DNA of 28,254 nucleotides, taken from NCBI GenBank assembly GCA_033557685.1, contig JAWQRN010000574.1, positions 1 to 28,254 of the forward strand. Reading direction: 5' to 3'. Position numbers and translations under genes: made by a program. Positions within the stretch are counted from its first letter, which is position 1; each line of letters opens with the position of its first letter. The notes under the pieces are model-generated. The model was not told where the DNA came from. It saw nothing but the letters and a program-made list of their open reading frames with translations, and ran no database searches. Shown here in pieces: positions 19,885 to 28,190 of the stretch. Source of the stretch: Sperchopsis tessellata. Lineage: Eukaryota > Arthropoda > Insecta > Coleoptera > Hydrophilidae.

Positions 19885-21450
19885 AGCTCCACCATCATAA
19901 TCAGCCCTAGTTCGTCCACTGCTGAACGAAGATCTCCACAATTTCTTTCCACTTACCACGATTGTGCTTTCTACTCATCCACGTGACTGCCAAAACTTCA
20001 CTATCCCGCTTATTATTGGGTCTTCGCCTTACATTTTCTCTTGTCTCCCACAAAAACTTATATGCTCTCATTTTAAGATTTCCAGCCCATTTCCAGTTTT
20101 ACATTTTCACTATCTCTATAACAGCCCTGACCCTAGCCTGACTTGTTATCTATATAGAACACATTCAGAGAAATATCTCCATCCATATTTTCGAGTAGCT
20201 CATACAACAATTTTATTTGAATATTTATAATATACATAAATCTCAAATAGTGAAGTAATTTTTTATTCACATTTATCCCCTGAAGATAAAAAATAAAATA
20301 TTTTCTTTTCTTGATGTAATTTAACGTTTGATGCGACTTTTTCATAAATATTTTCAATCAACTGAATGAATGAATCAAACGTTTCCTTCATAATTTATGA
20401 AAGAATACCATATTTACAGGCTTTACTCGTTATATCTAGATATCAACTCACTCACCATGTAAATGTGGTCAATGGTGCTATATCCCTTATGAAATTCTGC
20501 CTGTTCTTTTAGTTGTTAAAAATCGAATTGGGCTAAAAGGCGATTAGAAATTATTTTAGTAAGCAACTATTTTGAATGCACCATTTACAAGCTGTGCCAT
20601 TTTCTACCAAAGCTCATATTTCTGTATAGTTTTTCGAGTTAAATGCTATCTTTAAGTCTATGAAAGTATAAAATAGTGGCAGGTTATACTCGTTGAAAGA
20701 TATCAGTTCTTGCACCATGTAAATGTAGTGAATAGTGCTCTATCCTTTATAAAGGCTTGCGTGATCTTTAAGTTGGAATGAATGGAATTAAATTGTAAGG
20801 CGGTTCGTAATTATTATATCAAGGAACTTATAATTGATTGGTCGTGAATTTATTCCATCTTCTTCACTTTCTATTTTGTGGATTGCATATTTCGATTGTA
20901 CTGGTATCGCTTTTGTTTCTATGCATGAGATATACAGTTTTGCCAGAATTTTAAATTCTTCTCCAGCAATTTTTAGTATATATCTGTAATGTCGTCCTCT
21001 CCGTGTGGTTTTCTACATTAAGTTCAGAACGCGTGCAACTTCTGACGTAATATTGGTGGATTTTTCTCCTCTGAAAACTTTCAAACCGTTTTAAGAATTT
21101 TCTATGTGTCGTCGACTCTCATTATTTTTAGCTGTAAGGGCTATAATTTGCTTTTTTACCTATCATAAATCTTTGTTTCAATGCCTTATAACTGAGAAGC
21201 TTCTTCTAACACCTTTTGTTCACTTTTTATGTTTTTTTATCAATTTCTACATACTCTTCATTATGCCTTTATATCTAAACTCTAACTTAGTTGTCAATGC
21301 AGTTTTTGCAGTGTTTTATTTAATCCTGATGTTTTCTTCGGTGAAACTAACAACTTGTACTCCTTCGTATCGTAGTGATCCGTTAATTTTAAATACAAAA
21401 TCAAAGCAAATATCCACAAAATCTGCATTATTACCTATACATCTGTAATT
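19885..21450 (-). pseudogene. RTE-like LINE: nearly full RT region on the minus strand, internally duplicated
   Basis: From about 21440 downwards the minus strand reads, in changing frames: an arginine- and lysine-rich linker; SEVARVLNLM, IAGEEFKILAKLYISCIETK and AIPVQSKYAIHKIESEEDGI (about 21050-20860); INSRPINYKFLDIIITNRL; KGYSTIHYIYMVQELISFNE and YNLPLFYTFIDLKIAFNS (motif A, 20664-20635). A second, partly overlapping run then reads QLKEQAEFHKGYSTIDHIYM (about 20520-20460), FINYEGN, QLIENIYEKVASNVKLHQE, a decayed LRFADD box (YLRFMYII, about 20245), and finally NWKWAGN and NKRDSEVLAVTWMSRKHNRG with KWKEIVEIFVQQWT (about 20010-19915). The last part is the 'GRP..RW.DD..K.AG..WM..A..R..W' tail of insect RTE-like elements. 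The 3' end (ATCATAATC on the plus strand, about 19892) resembles their GAT-rich tail. It is clearly dead. Confidence 0.82.
20423..20835. repeat. ~150-bp duplicated segment inside the RTE-like RT
   Basis: Segments of about 150 bp at 20423-20570 and 20684-20835 align along their length. Both contain CACCATGTAAATGT, and both encode on the minus strand the same RT segment, KGYST-I-x-(H/Y)IYMV with flanking EQA/KDHA-like and ELIS residues. They are in direct orientation, about 261 bp apart. Either a tandem duplication inside one element or a junction of two related copies explains them. Confidence 0.75.
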
Positions 21451-21489
21451 CAATTCCTTTTTACATATAACAGAATTCAAAATAAAATA

Positions 21490-22099
21490 ATCCTATACAG
21501 CACAACAGAAAAATATTTAAATTATAGGAAACGTTACTTCTTGCAATCGGGGCAATAATACATTACATTTGCTTTACATAAATATTTGATACATTTACAA
21601 CAGGTTATATTTGTTATATTATCTCTTGTAGAAGGGCAGAATTTGTAGTGTGTGCGTTTGTTTTTTTTTCCTGGTACTCGGTTTAGGTGTAGTTCCTTCT
21701 ATTATACTATTGGATATTTAACAGTTATCACTATAGCAGCAGCTTTTTGAATACGAGATAAATGGGCTCCTGACAAAATGTAGAAATTTACCAATTCTTT
21801 GCCTAGTTCCTCCAAAACGGGCCATCTTCTAAGCAAAACTTGCTTATTCCAATCCTGATCTATTTCTCTCTATAAGATAAACGCGTTGTATGCACTTATA
21901 TCTAAGGTATGATAAAGCAAAGTTATAGGTCATGGTCATTTATTTTCATTTGCATGTGTATGTAGCGATTAACTGATCGGGTGTGCCAACTGCTTTTTTT
22001 GTAAAATTATAATCAAGTATATTTTGTAGCTGTTTGTAATCTGTATCGCTCATTTGCTTACTAGTATGAGCTTACTCATCAGGATTACGTTTTTATTAT

Positions 22100-22100
<1 letters not shown>
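21490..22100 (-). pseudogene. piggyBac-type transposase: C-terminal part with cysteine-rich domain (degenerate)
   Basis: Reading the minus strand from about 22050: DYNFTKKAVGTPDQLIATYT (the 'DYN..KGGVD..DQ....Y' segment), a decayed WP...F stretch, IDQDWNKQVLLRRWPVLEEL, GKELVNFYILSGAHLSR, and near the end KRTHYKFCPSTRDNIT, CCKCIKYLCKANVMYY, CPDC followed by a stop (about 21530). The last part is the piggyBac cysteine-rich domain: C-x2-C pairs with the first cysteine changed to tyrosine and the histidine of 'CxxH' replaced. In active elements this domain binds the transposon ends and the upstream part is the catalytic fold. Separated from its upstream half by a (TA)29 array, it is a fossil. Confidence 0.82.

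Positions 22101-22101
<1 letters not shown>

Positions 22102-22159
<58 letters not shown>
22102..22159. repeat. (TA)29 microsatellite inside the piggyBac fossil
   Basis: A pure TA array of 58 bp, followed by an 18-bp-period direct repeat of TATATCCATAATAAA (22155-22169 and 22173-22187). It occupies the place where the second catalytic region of the transposase should be, between YGIKI (about 22330) and DYNFTKKAVG (about 22020). Confidence 0.95.
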
Positions 22160-22161
<2 letters not shown>

Positions 22162-22205
22162 ATAATAAATCTTATATCCATAATAAAATATAAGTTGGAG
22201 CTATT

Positions 22206-22430
22206 TTAATTTAATTTACTCCCATGGCTCAGGTTTGTCCTTCCTAACCGTCCGTAACATGGTTGAGTAGTATTTGAGTTAACATTTAGAGCATAAGACC
22301 TTGCAGTATCATAGCACGTCAATATTTTGATGCCATAATTCGCTGGCTTGCTTGTTAATGTATTGCTTGAAGGGACAACAATGTCTAAAGCCAACAACTA
22401 TTTCGTTTACAATAACAATTTCTCCAGCGT
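22206..22430 (-). pseudogene. piggyBac-type transposase: first catalytic region (degenerate)
   Basis: Minus-strand reading gives IDAGEIVIVNEIVVGFRHCC followed by PFKQYINKQ, and after a frame change the 63-codon frame (22397-22206) with SKPANYGIKILTCYDTARSY and ALNVNSNTTQPCYG. These match the piggyBac segment '(T/V)-x-DE-x-(L/M)-x-FRGRC-x-F-x-QY-x-P-x-KP-x-KYGIK...D...Y'. The first catalytic Asp position (DE) reads NE here, so even without the frame break this copy would be inactive. The order on the minus strand places it directly upstream of the C-terminal fragment. About 170 residues of the family's protein are missing between the two. Confidence 0.82.
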
Positions 22431-22550
22431 CTATATGTATGCTTGAAATGTAATAATGTCAAATTCCTACTAATTAGTATCACATACCATACGGCCTTCA
22501 AAATTAGTCATTTTCAAAATAAGATTTTCCAGGGAACTTTTCAAAAATAG

Positions 22551-23170
22551 TTTTTTTTTTAATTAGGTACTATAGATTATAATACCCTACACAATTACAA
22601 TCTAATCTTATAGTATAATAAGAAATTTTACTCTAACCTAAAATACTAGCTGTTCTTACATCTAAGAGTTCACCCATTGATGATTCTCAGTTTCCGGCGA
22701 ATTGTTTTGGGTGTATTTTTTGTGCATAGACCATCAGCACTACCTCAGTTTTTCACATTAGTTAAAATGTCCACACTTATTGCCAAAAATATCACTTAAA
22801 CCAACTCAAAAGGTTGTTTTCTCTTGAGTCTACGTACTATGTTTTTATTGTCCAGGAGCTTGTTAGCTACAATATTTTCATGATTGTCAAAGCCTTTCCT
22901 CAAGTTTTTTTGCAAATGTCTGCACTTCGCAAGTCACCGGTTCCACCTACAGGTCCCTGTGAAGGTCGTTGTTTCTAATGTTCCACAGTGCGTCCACGAC
23001 GTTCCTTAGTACTTTATTCTGGAATTGTTGTATGATCTCCAGGTTACTTTTTTTGGTCCAATCCCATAGTAGGGTTCCATAGGTTTAGATTGGCTTCAAT
23101 ATTTGCTTATAGTAGCTTGTTATATATTGATAGTGAGGAGATTCTCCATATCAGCCAATACATTTTTATA
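22551..23170 (-). pseudogene. jockey-type LINE: 3' end of the RT ORF plus 3' UTR, 5'-truncated
   Basis: From about 23165 the minus strand gives MYWLIWRISSLSIYNKLL, then a decayed LKPIWTYG stretch (PI-x-TYGTLLWDWTKKSNLE), IIQQFQNKVLRNVVDALWNI and RNNDLHRDL. A frame change gives KLLDNKNIVRRLKRKQPFEL-V ending at a natural stop (22798-22796). This is the well-known end of jockey ORF2 ('L.PIWTYG.QLWG.A..SN...IQ..Q.K.LR....AP.Y..N..LH.DL', 'RLKR..P.DL'). About 230 bp of untranslated sequence follow, then a run of ten or more T on the plus strand (22551-22561), the poly(A) tail of the insertion. The element is 5'-truncated like most LINE copies. It lies inside the piggyBac fossil. Confidence 0.85.
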
Positions 23171-23400
23171 TATTTTAAATCAAATTAGATGAAATACTGA
23201 TTTTATATCGTGGACTCTTGTAACGGAGTACCAGTAGACCCGGGTGACTATTATATTTGCGCTAACTTGCCTCCGTTTTGAAAAAGAATCTAGCATGGAA
23301 TTTGTAGTCTTGCGATCGGGCCGACTGAAAAGATTGCACCACTCGAACTGCAGCACTAGTTTTAAGAGCATTGACTAAAAGGTTATCGTATAACTGGCTA
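23171..23400. other. Unassigned stretch between jockey and piggyBac N-terminal fragments
   Basis: Two overlapping 63-codon minus-strand frames cross this interval but show no family motif. It may be the diverged continuation of the piggyBac N-terminal half. Confidence 0.3.
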
Positions 23401-23508
23401 GTAATTATTGTCCTCACTAGTACGAGTATCTTTTTGAGAAACTTCATCGCCACTGTCGTTTAGATTTGCAAGTATGTTTGCCTTCTCTTCCTCATTAAGA
23501 AATTTTCT
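23401..23508 (-). pseudogene. Probable piggyBac transposase N-terminal acidic region
   Basis: A clean 36-codon minus-strand frame reads RKFLNEEEKANILANLNDSG followed by DEVSQKDTRTSEDNNY and then a stop. A leading '(R/K)xLxEEE-x-x-x-IL' helix followed by an Asp/Glu/Ser-rich stretch is typical of piggyBac transposase N termini. Strand and position fit the two other piggyBac fragments, with the jockey insertion between. The acidic stretch is low-complexity, so the match alone is weak; the context is what makes it likely. Confidence 0.5.
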
Positions 23509-24479
23509 TGCTAATATGTTTATTATCACAAAGAGAAACTCGCACAAATATTAATTTTACCTCAATTTTTAATGCATCGAACAGAACTATGGTCGCATAT
23601 CACAATTCGCTATTTATAAGGCAAAGGTAGTTTGCAAGTTCGTACTTATTTTAACCAATGCACTGGTCCCCAACCCTGCAGAATCTTGCTGAAACTCGTC
23701 CTTACATGGTATTATGAATTTGGTACTAGAATAATAATCGTTTTTGCAGATGAAATAATTATAAATAAAATTTGCATAACAATTACGCTTAAAAATACAG
23801 TAGGTTTTTTTTACAAATCTTATTGACTTATTTTCAATACTAAAACTTCCACCTATGACTTACGCCTATTATTATATGTAATACATTATTTCTACAATTG
23901 ATATTTAACATGAATTTTCACTATATGTAGTTGTAAAAGATATATTGACTGTACTTTAAATACAGCGTCTTCATTTACCAGGTCTTTAAAAGATAGAAAT
24001 CCGAAATACATTTTTTTTAAAGTATTTTTTCACTTACTGACGTTCGGAAATAGCTCCCTTTTTCTAGAGTTTAAAAATATAAAAAAATGAAAGGCGATGA
24101 CCATTTATGGAACGTTAAGAAATTGATGCTGTTATAATTCGTTTAAACTGGCAATAACAGTTCACAAGAAATAAATTCAAATTGGATAAATAATTTGTAT
24201 AATTGATAAATGAATTGCAAATATTTTTGCCGCTCTTAGCTACAATTTCAATTTCAACAAGTATGTAATGCAAATGTACATTTTCTTCTTGTTAATTTTC
24301 CTGAACTGAATTTACGGGCTAAACCTACTAAACTATAAACGCAAAGTAATTGTAGCTTAGGGTTGCTGGATAAGATTCAACATTTTAATTATTACATAAT
24401 CGTAGTTTATGTTTAACAGATTATTGTTAGCAAACTACAAACTCTTTGCAAAAGTACCATACCGGTTTTAGTTATAACT
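23509..24479. other. AT-rich interval; possible hAT-type terminal motif at 23659
   Basis: No coding feature was recognised. At 23659-23673 the plus strand has CACTGGTCCCCAACC, close to the CAGTGGTCCCCAACC start of many hAT-superfamily terminal inverted repeats. No partner repeat or 8-bp duplication was found, so it is only a hint. Confidence 0.3.
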
Positions 24480-25640
24480 CTCTTATGAAACATTGTAGGT
24501 GACAATTTTCCCCACGACAGGGTAGAAGCTATCCTACACTGTATCGATTTTTTTCACCGCATACATATTTCATTCGGGTATCTTTGCTGGTTTCACAAAA
24601 TTCTTTTATATTGCAAATGACGCCATACATTACGTCTGCGCTGAAATATTCTAATTGTTTTGAAAACATGATACGCATAAGCACACATACATCGACCTCC
24701 CCCCCTCCTCGAACACGTACAAAAGATTTCATCAGATAGATGTCCACCAACTTGTACACAATACATTAATACTAAGGTAAACCTTTAAATCATGAAAACA
24801 CTGACTCAACATATATCTTTGTTCACATAAGTAACATTGTTCAAAATTTCTAAATTAGCTAAGACAAACAGTAGTAGGTGTCCTGTTGTGAATTTATTTA
24901 TATAATATAAACCATTTTTAAATTTTTAGGGTGTGGTCCTTCGTATAACGTATGCAAAGTGAAAATGGCTGACGGTCTCGTTAAAAACAGAGTGGGGTGG
25001 AGTTCCCGAATGATGCGGAGCCACAAAAGTTGTGCGGCCTCTCTAAAAACTTCTCCCCTATATTAGGGGTGAACTCATACAAACAAAAACAACCCTTATA
25101 TACTTTAGTTTTAAGTGCCCTTCCGCCGGCAATTTCAACTTGAGTTAAAGCTATTCTCTTGTATAATTAACTGAATTCTGCGCAATTCTGCCCCTTATTA
25201 CTACTTTCTATACGCTCCCTTTTTACTAATAGCTACTTTAAAGGGCGCTTTCATGCGTATAGATTATAAGTTTTAATTTTGCTTTGCAGTTTTTTTTTAT
25301 TTCGACGCCGTTCCAGCTCTAAAGATCTAGATGTGTTTTTCCTAGAGGTGTATCATCATCCGGAGGCCGCTTTGGGAAGTTAATGTTGTTCTATATATCT
25401 TTTTAATGCTGCGTCTTTTTTTCCTTCAAGTTACAATGGCGGGGTAATTAATTATGGCCATTTATCCGGGAGTCGCTTGCTTGAAAATTTATTTAAAGAA
25501 ATAAAAATGAAAAAACAATGCGCTCGGACAAATGATGGTATTTTTCACGAGCCTTGGAGGAAGAAAAACTGTTTTGATGCTAATGGCACAATGCTCGGAC
25601 TTGACATTTAAAATAAATTAAATTTATAAACGGCAAAAAG
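24480..25640. other. TE-free, GC-balanced block; possible conserved regulatory DNA
   Basis: This stretch shows no transposon motif and is visibly richer in G+C and in complex words than its surroundings. Examples are TTGCAAATGACGCCATA near 24613-24629, CCGGAGGCCGCTTTGGGAAG near 25360, and GGCGGGGTAATTAATTATGG directly followed by CCATTTATCC (25439-25469). TAATTAATTA and ATTTAT/TTATGG are core words for homeodomain and Caudal/AbdB-type factors. A near-direct repeat CAATGCGCTCGGACA / CAATGCTCGGACT lies at about 25516 and 25590. A 76-codon minus-strand frame (24759-24529) and a short plus-strand frame starting at 24965 look incidental. Regulatory function is an inference only; the block could also be an untranslated exon. 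Confidence 0.3.
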
Positions 25641-25799
25641 AAATACTTGAAACTTTTGGTCTCTATATCCGGTGGTTTCTAATTAGGCCCGACCGAAGTA
25701 TGTGTGTCTATACATATTTATATAAATATTCGCTTCATGCATACTCAAATTTTAGTAGCTATATTACAGGACTGGCATAAGCAGATATTTAACTTTCAG

Positions 25800-26110
25800 T
25801 ACATGAAGATCTCAATATCTTACAACTACAGAGACTAACAAAAGCTAATATTTGCATGATTCATTGAATATCAGAAAACATTTGACAATGTCAAACAATC
25901 GGACTGAACAAAATAATTTAATGAGAAGGTCCTCGATGATGAAATATTATTTGTATTGAAATTTAAATGCTGACGTGAAATTAAAGGAACAACAGGTCTC
26001 AATCAAATATATTCCAGATAGGGTAGTAACTTACGACCGTTATTGTGGAAACGTAAATGAGATTGAGATCTTGCAGAACGAATTTCAAAACATGATATAT
26101 CAACTACTGA
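25800..26110 (+). pseudogene. LINE reverse transcriptase fragment (RTE-like, degenerate)
   Basis: FIEYQKTFDNVKQSD (25860-25904), then stop codons and NEKVLDDEILFVLKFK, matches motif A of RTE-like RTs: 'FIDY-x-KAFD-x-V-x-H...L'. The catalytic Asp codon is at 25884-25886. In another frame GNVNEIEILQNEFQNMIYQL (about 26048-26110) could be a later palm segment. No other domain was recognised, so only a short fragment survives. It is separate from the LINE fragments at 18-21 kb. Confidence 0.65.
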
Positions 26111-26252
26111 CTTTTAAAAAAACCTACAATAGTTTTGAATAGATTTATTTTGTCCATGTTTTATTGTCATTAGTGAACAAGTTATAGAAATCCAGTTAAT
26201 TTGATATTAGTTAAAGAAAATTAGATTCCCTGATACTGGTAATGAACGTACC

Positions 26253-26346
26253 ACAATTGAACACAAGACATCCGAACATGTGACAAGTGAATCAGCGGAC
26301 AATTGACCACACCGACAACCGAACACATAAGCAACTGAATACATAG
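26253..26346 (+). repeat. Degenerate minisatellite, six units of 15-17 bp
   Basis: Six consecutive units with consensus ACAAYYGAACACAYRRG are visible: 26253-26267, 26268-26282, 26283-26298, 26299-26314, 26315-26331 and 26332-26346. Unit examples are ACAATTGAACACAAG, ACATCCGAACATGTG and ACAACCGAACACATAAG. The block is T-poor on the plus strand compared with everything around it. Unit length drifts between 15 and 17, so it is an old array. Confidence 0.75.
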
Positions 26347-26899
26347 TTTATTTTCTTTTCCCAACAATATTACAAGTTTCTCATACTATTTCACATTTTT
26401 GCTGAAATATCCGAAAAGAATAATAAGAAATATGTAGGCCCAAATCAAACTGCAAAACGTCTCTAGATGACTTAACGGTTTGGCGAATTCTTAGAAAAAA
26501 CCTAAATAAATATCTTTATAACATAAATGTTTTATTTGAAAATAAAGCAGGACCGGACCAAAATAATTTCGTTCCCGGACAGACTTGTGTGGCGCCTGGA
26601 AGTTTTTGTTTATTTTATTATATCGCTATGTTATCTCTTAATTTCATCCATTTTTCTGCTTTCGTTGGTGCTTCTAATTATCAGTGTGTCATGTGATCTG
26701 AAACACTATGTGTTGATTTTGTCATTATTTTTGAATTCTTAGAAAATTCTTATCTACAAAACAAATTTTCCTTGTTGTTAAACCCCTAATTATACGAAAA
26801 CATTTTCAATTCTTCTTCTGTACTCCAAGCTCATGAAGTGTCAAAATTTACTAGTAAACTAATTTAATTTGTTTTATGTTACCTTAAGAAAACGGAAAA
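26347..26899. other. AT-rich interval without a recognised gene
   Basis: A 71-codon plus-strand frame (26527-26742) is open and hydrophobic in its second half, but that follows from its T-rich sequence and no family motif is present. The right end may contain the diverged downstream part of the hAT fragment that follows. Confidence 0.35.
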
Positions 26900-27130
26900 T
26901 TTATTTATACATTTATATTTGCTCAAATCTTTCTTCGAGATATGTTAATATTGTGTCTAAAATGGTATTGAATATCATTATTCTAAATTTTGTTTCTCAT
27001 CAACAACAACGTTAGTTTCTTAATCAAATAGTTTCTTTTTACGAGCTATACTATTTTATACAAATACTGAATTAATTCCTAAAAGTTCTGCTAATTCATC
27101 AGCTTGAATCAAACCATTTTCAAATCTTTG
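26900..27130 (-). pseudogene. hAT-superfamily transposase fragment (degenerate)
   Basis: On the minus strand from about 27122 one frame reads GLIQADELAELLGINSVFV-stop-NSIARKKKLFD-stop-ETNVVVDEKQNLE. After a one-base frame change it gives LDTILTYLEERFEQI (about 26960-26915), with YSIPF just before. This matches the stretch of hAT-like (DUF4371-type) transposases where '...eLA..lgi...PR...kQt.R.Nv' is followed by '..eYYr.sifiPfLD..i..L..RF'. That region lies between the catalytic domain and the C-terminal dimerisation domain. No dimerisation domain was identified downstream. The fragment is short and broken, so family confidence is moderate. Confidence 0.55.
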
Positions 27131-27207
27131 TGTACATTATTGACTAATAATTATTATGATATTACTATGGTACTCACGCCACTGAACATCAACAGTCGAC
27201 TTTAATT

Positions 27208-27467
27208 TGTTCTAGATGCTACCCAAGGAGATTGGACACTCCCGCATTAGTCTCAAGCAGTCCAATATACGATATAACGAAAACCGGTCGGCTATATAAA
27301 CAGCACGGCCGCAACCAGGAGTCAGTCAGTCGATAGCCCGTCGCAGTTACGCTCGTCGTATAAATAGCCATTCTAATACAATTGCATAATTTATCAGTGT
27401 GTTTAATGTAAACTAAATACCTTAAAATAAATATATTTTAAACTTGTTGGACTGTTATTTATAAACC
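27208..27467 (+). mobile_element. LTR-like promoter/poly(A) module, possible solo LTR
   Basis: This GC-richer block begins TGTTCTAGATG. It contains TATATAAA (27293-27300), a tandem Inr-like GTCAGTCAGTC (27321-27331) and an AATAAA signal (27426-27431), and it ends near TATAAACCCA. Promoter, initiator and poly(A) signal within about 260 bp, flanked by a TG start and CA end, is the architecture of an arthropod LTR. No internal retroelement ORF or primer-binding site follows, and no clear target-site duplication was seen, so the boundaries are approximate. The alternative is a real host promoter with its first exon. Confidence 0.5.
27293..27356 (+). promoter_or_regulatory. TATA + initiator + DPE core promoter
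   Basis: TATATAAA starts at 27293. The A of the first TCAGT initiator lies at 27324, 31 bp from the start of the TATA box, the usual spacing. Counting that A as +1, GCTCGT at 27351-27356 falls at +28 to +33 and satisfies the downstream promoter element pattern. A second TCAGT overlaps at 27326-27330. The geometry is that of an RNA polymerase II promoter reading to the right. Confidence 0.6.
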
Positions 27468-27612
27468 CATAAAATCATTACTATATTATTTATGCATATT
27501 ATATTTTTAGCTTGCGTAGATTAGCTTATTATAACTAAAAAGGAATAATCGCTAGTGTTAAGATTCATATTTGCTGGCTGCATGGGTGAAATTTGCACTA
27601 AATAAATTCATT
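27468..27612. other. AT-rich spacer, nothing recognised
   Basis: No coding or structural feature was seen between the LTR-like block and the short GC-rich repeats. Confidence 0.4.
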
Positions 27613-27960
27613 CAGTGCGCCTCTTCCTAAGAGTTTCACATACTAACTTAACACTGAAATTATATTATCTCTTTTACAGAGAAGCACTTTTGGTTTAGAG
27701 CAGTGCCACTTTATAAGAGCGGTGTTCTGTTATTCAGAGGGGCGCTTTTATGAAAGGGTTTGTTTTTTTTTTTTAATAAAAAGCGATTATTTCTGATGGG
27801 CACTTTTATATAAACGGGCGTTACAAAGAACATTAAAACGTCTCTATTCTCATAAAATTTAAAGTTTTTTTACCTAAAATTATGCTATCGGTACTGATTT
27901 AATATTTAGCTATTGCTTTTTCTTGGAAGAATTCCGGAGTGCCACCTTAGTTTTTGCGCC
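27613..27960 (+). repeat. Cluster of degenerate GC-rich repeats (GTGCCACTTTATAAGAG-like)
   Basis: At least six related words occur in the same orientation: CAGTGCGCCTCTTCCTAAG (27613), AGAAGCACTTTTGGTTTAG (27680), CAGTGCCACTTTATAAGAGC (27701), GAGGGGCGCTTTTATGAAAG (27737), GATGGGCACTTTTATATAAA (27795) and GGAGTGCCACCTTAGTTTTT (27936). The shared core is a GNGCNC box followed by TTTTATAA-like sequence. Spacing is irregular (about 20 to 140 bp). They may be subterminal repeats of a DNA transposon or eroded satellite units. Confidence 0.45.
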
Positions 27961-27989
27961 CCCATAGGTTTGACGCCCCGGGCAGGAAT

Positions 27990-28178
27990 TAGAGAAACAA
28001 ATAAGCCAATATGGTATGTCTTTGCTCTTCCACTCTTAGCAGATACCGAAAGCAATCTGCAGTGGTTTAATAAAGTTTTATGGACAGACGAAAACAATCT
28101 CTATTGAATGGTGGTGTTAATACAGGATAATAATAGGATTTGATCTGAAAATCATCTGCATACGCTTATTCAGCAAGA
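27990..28178 (+). pseudogene. Tc1/mariner-superfamily transposase fragment, cut by a (TA)n array
   Basis: The plus-strand frame reads FALPLLADTESNLQWFNKVL followed by WTDENNLY and a stop (28104-28106). It continues across the stop and after a frame change as NGGVNT, then NRI-stop-SENHLHTLIQQD. This matches the segment of insect Tc/mariner-like transposases '..F...VLWTDE..F...G..N..N...W...NPH......H'. The Asp of WTDE (28087-28089) is the second catalytic acid of the DDE/DDD triad. The WxxxNPH tryptophan is replaced by a stop. The reading ends where the terminal (TA)n array begins. The N-terminal DNA-binding domain and the last catalytic residue are not seen. Confidence 0.75.
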
Positions 28179-28190
28179 TATATATATATA

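Noticed and set aside
19964..20230. 88-codon plus-strand frame
   Set aside because: Antisense of the RTE-like C-terminal tail, which reads with family motifs on the minus strand.
21104..21448. 114-codon plus-strand frame
   Set aside because: It is the antisense of the minus-strand RTE-like linker/RT region, whose own motifs are much more convincing.
24965..25066. Short ATG frame starting MADGLVKN as a start exon
   Set aside because: About 34 codons, no donor site at its end and no family resemblance; a chance frame in GC-balanced DNA.
26253..26346. CRISPR array
   Set aside because: Units are adjacent, variable and have no unique spacers; the DNA is eukaryotic.
27990..28178. Intact Tc1/mariner transposase gene
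   Set aside because: In-frame stop right after WTDENNLY, a frame change, no N-terminal DNA-binding domain and truncation by the TA array.
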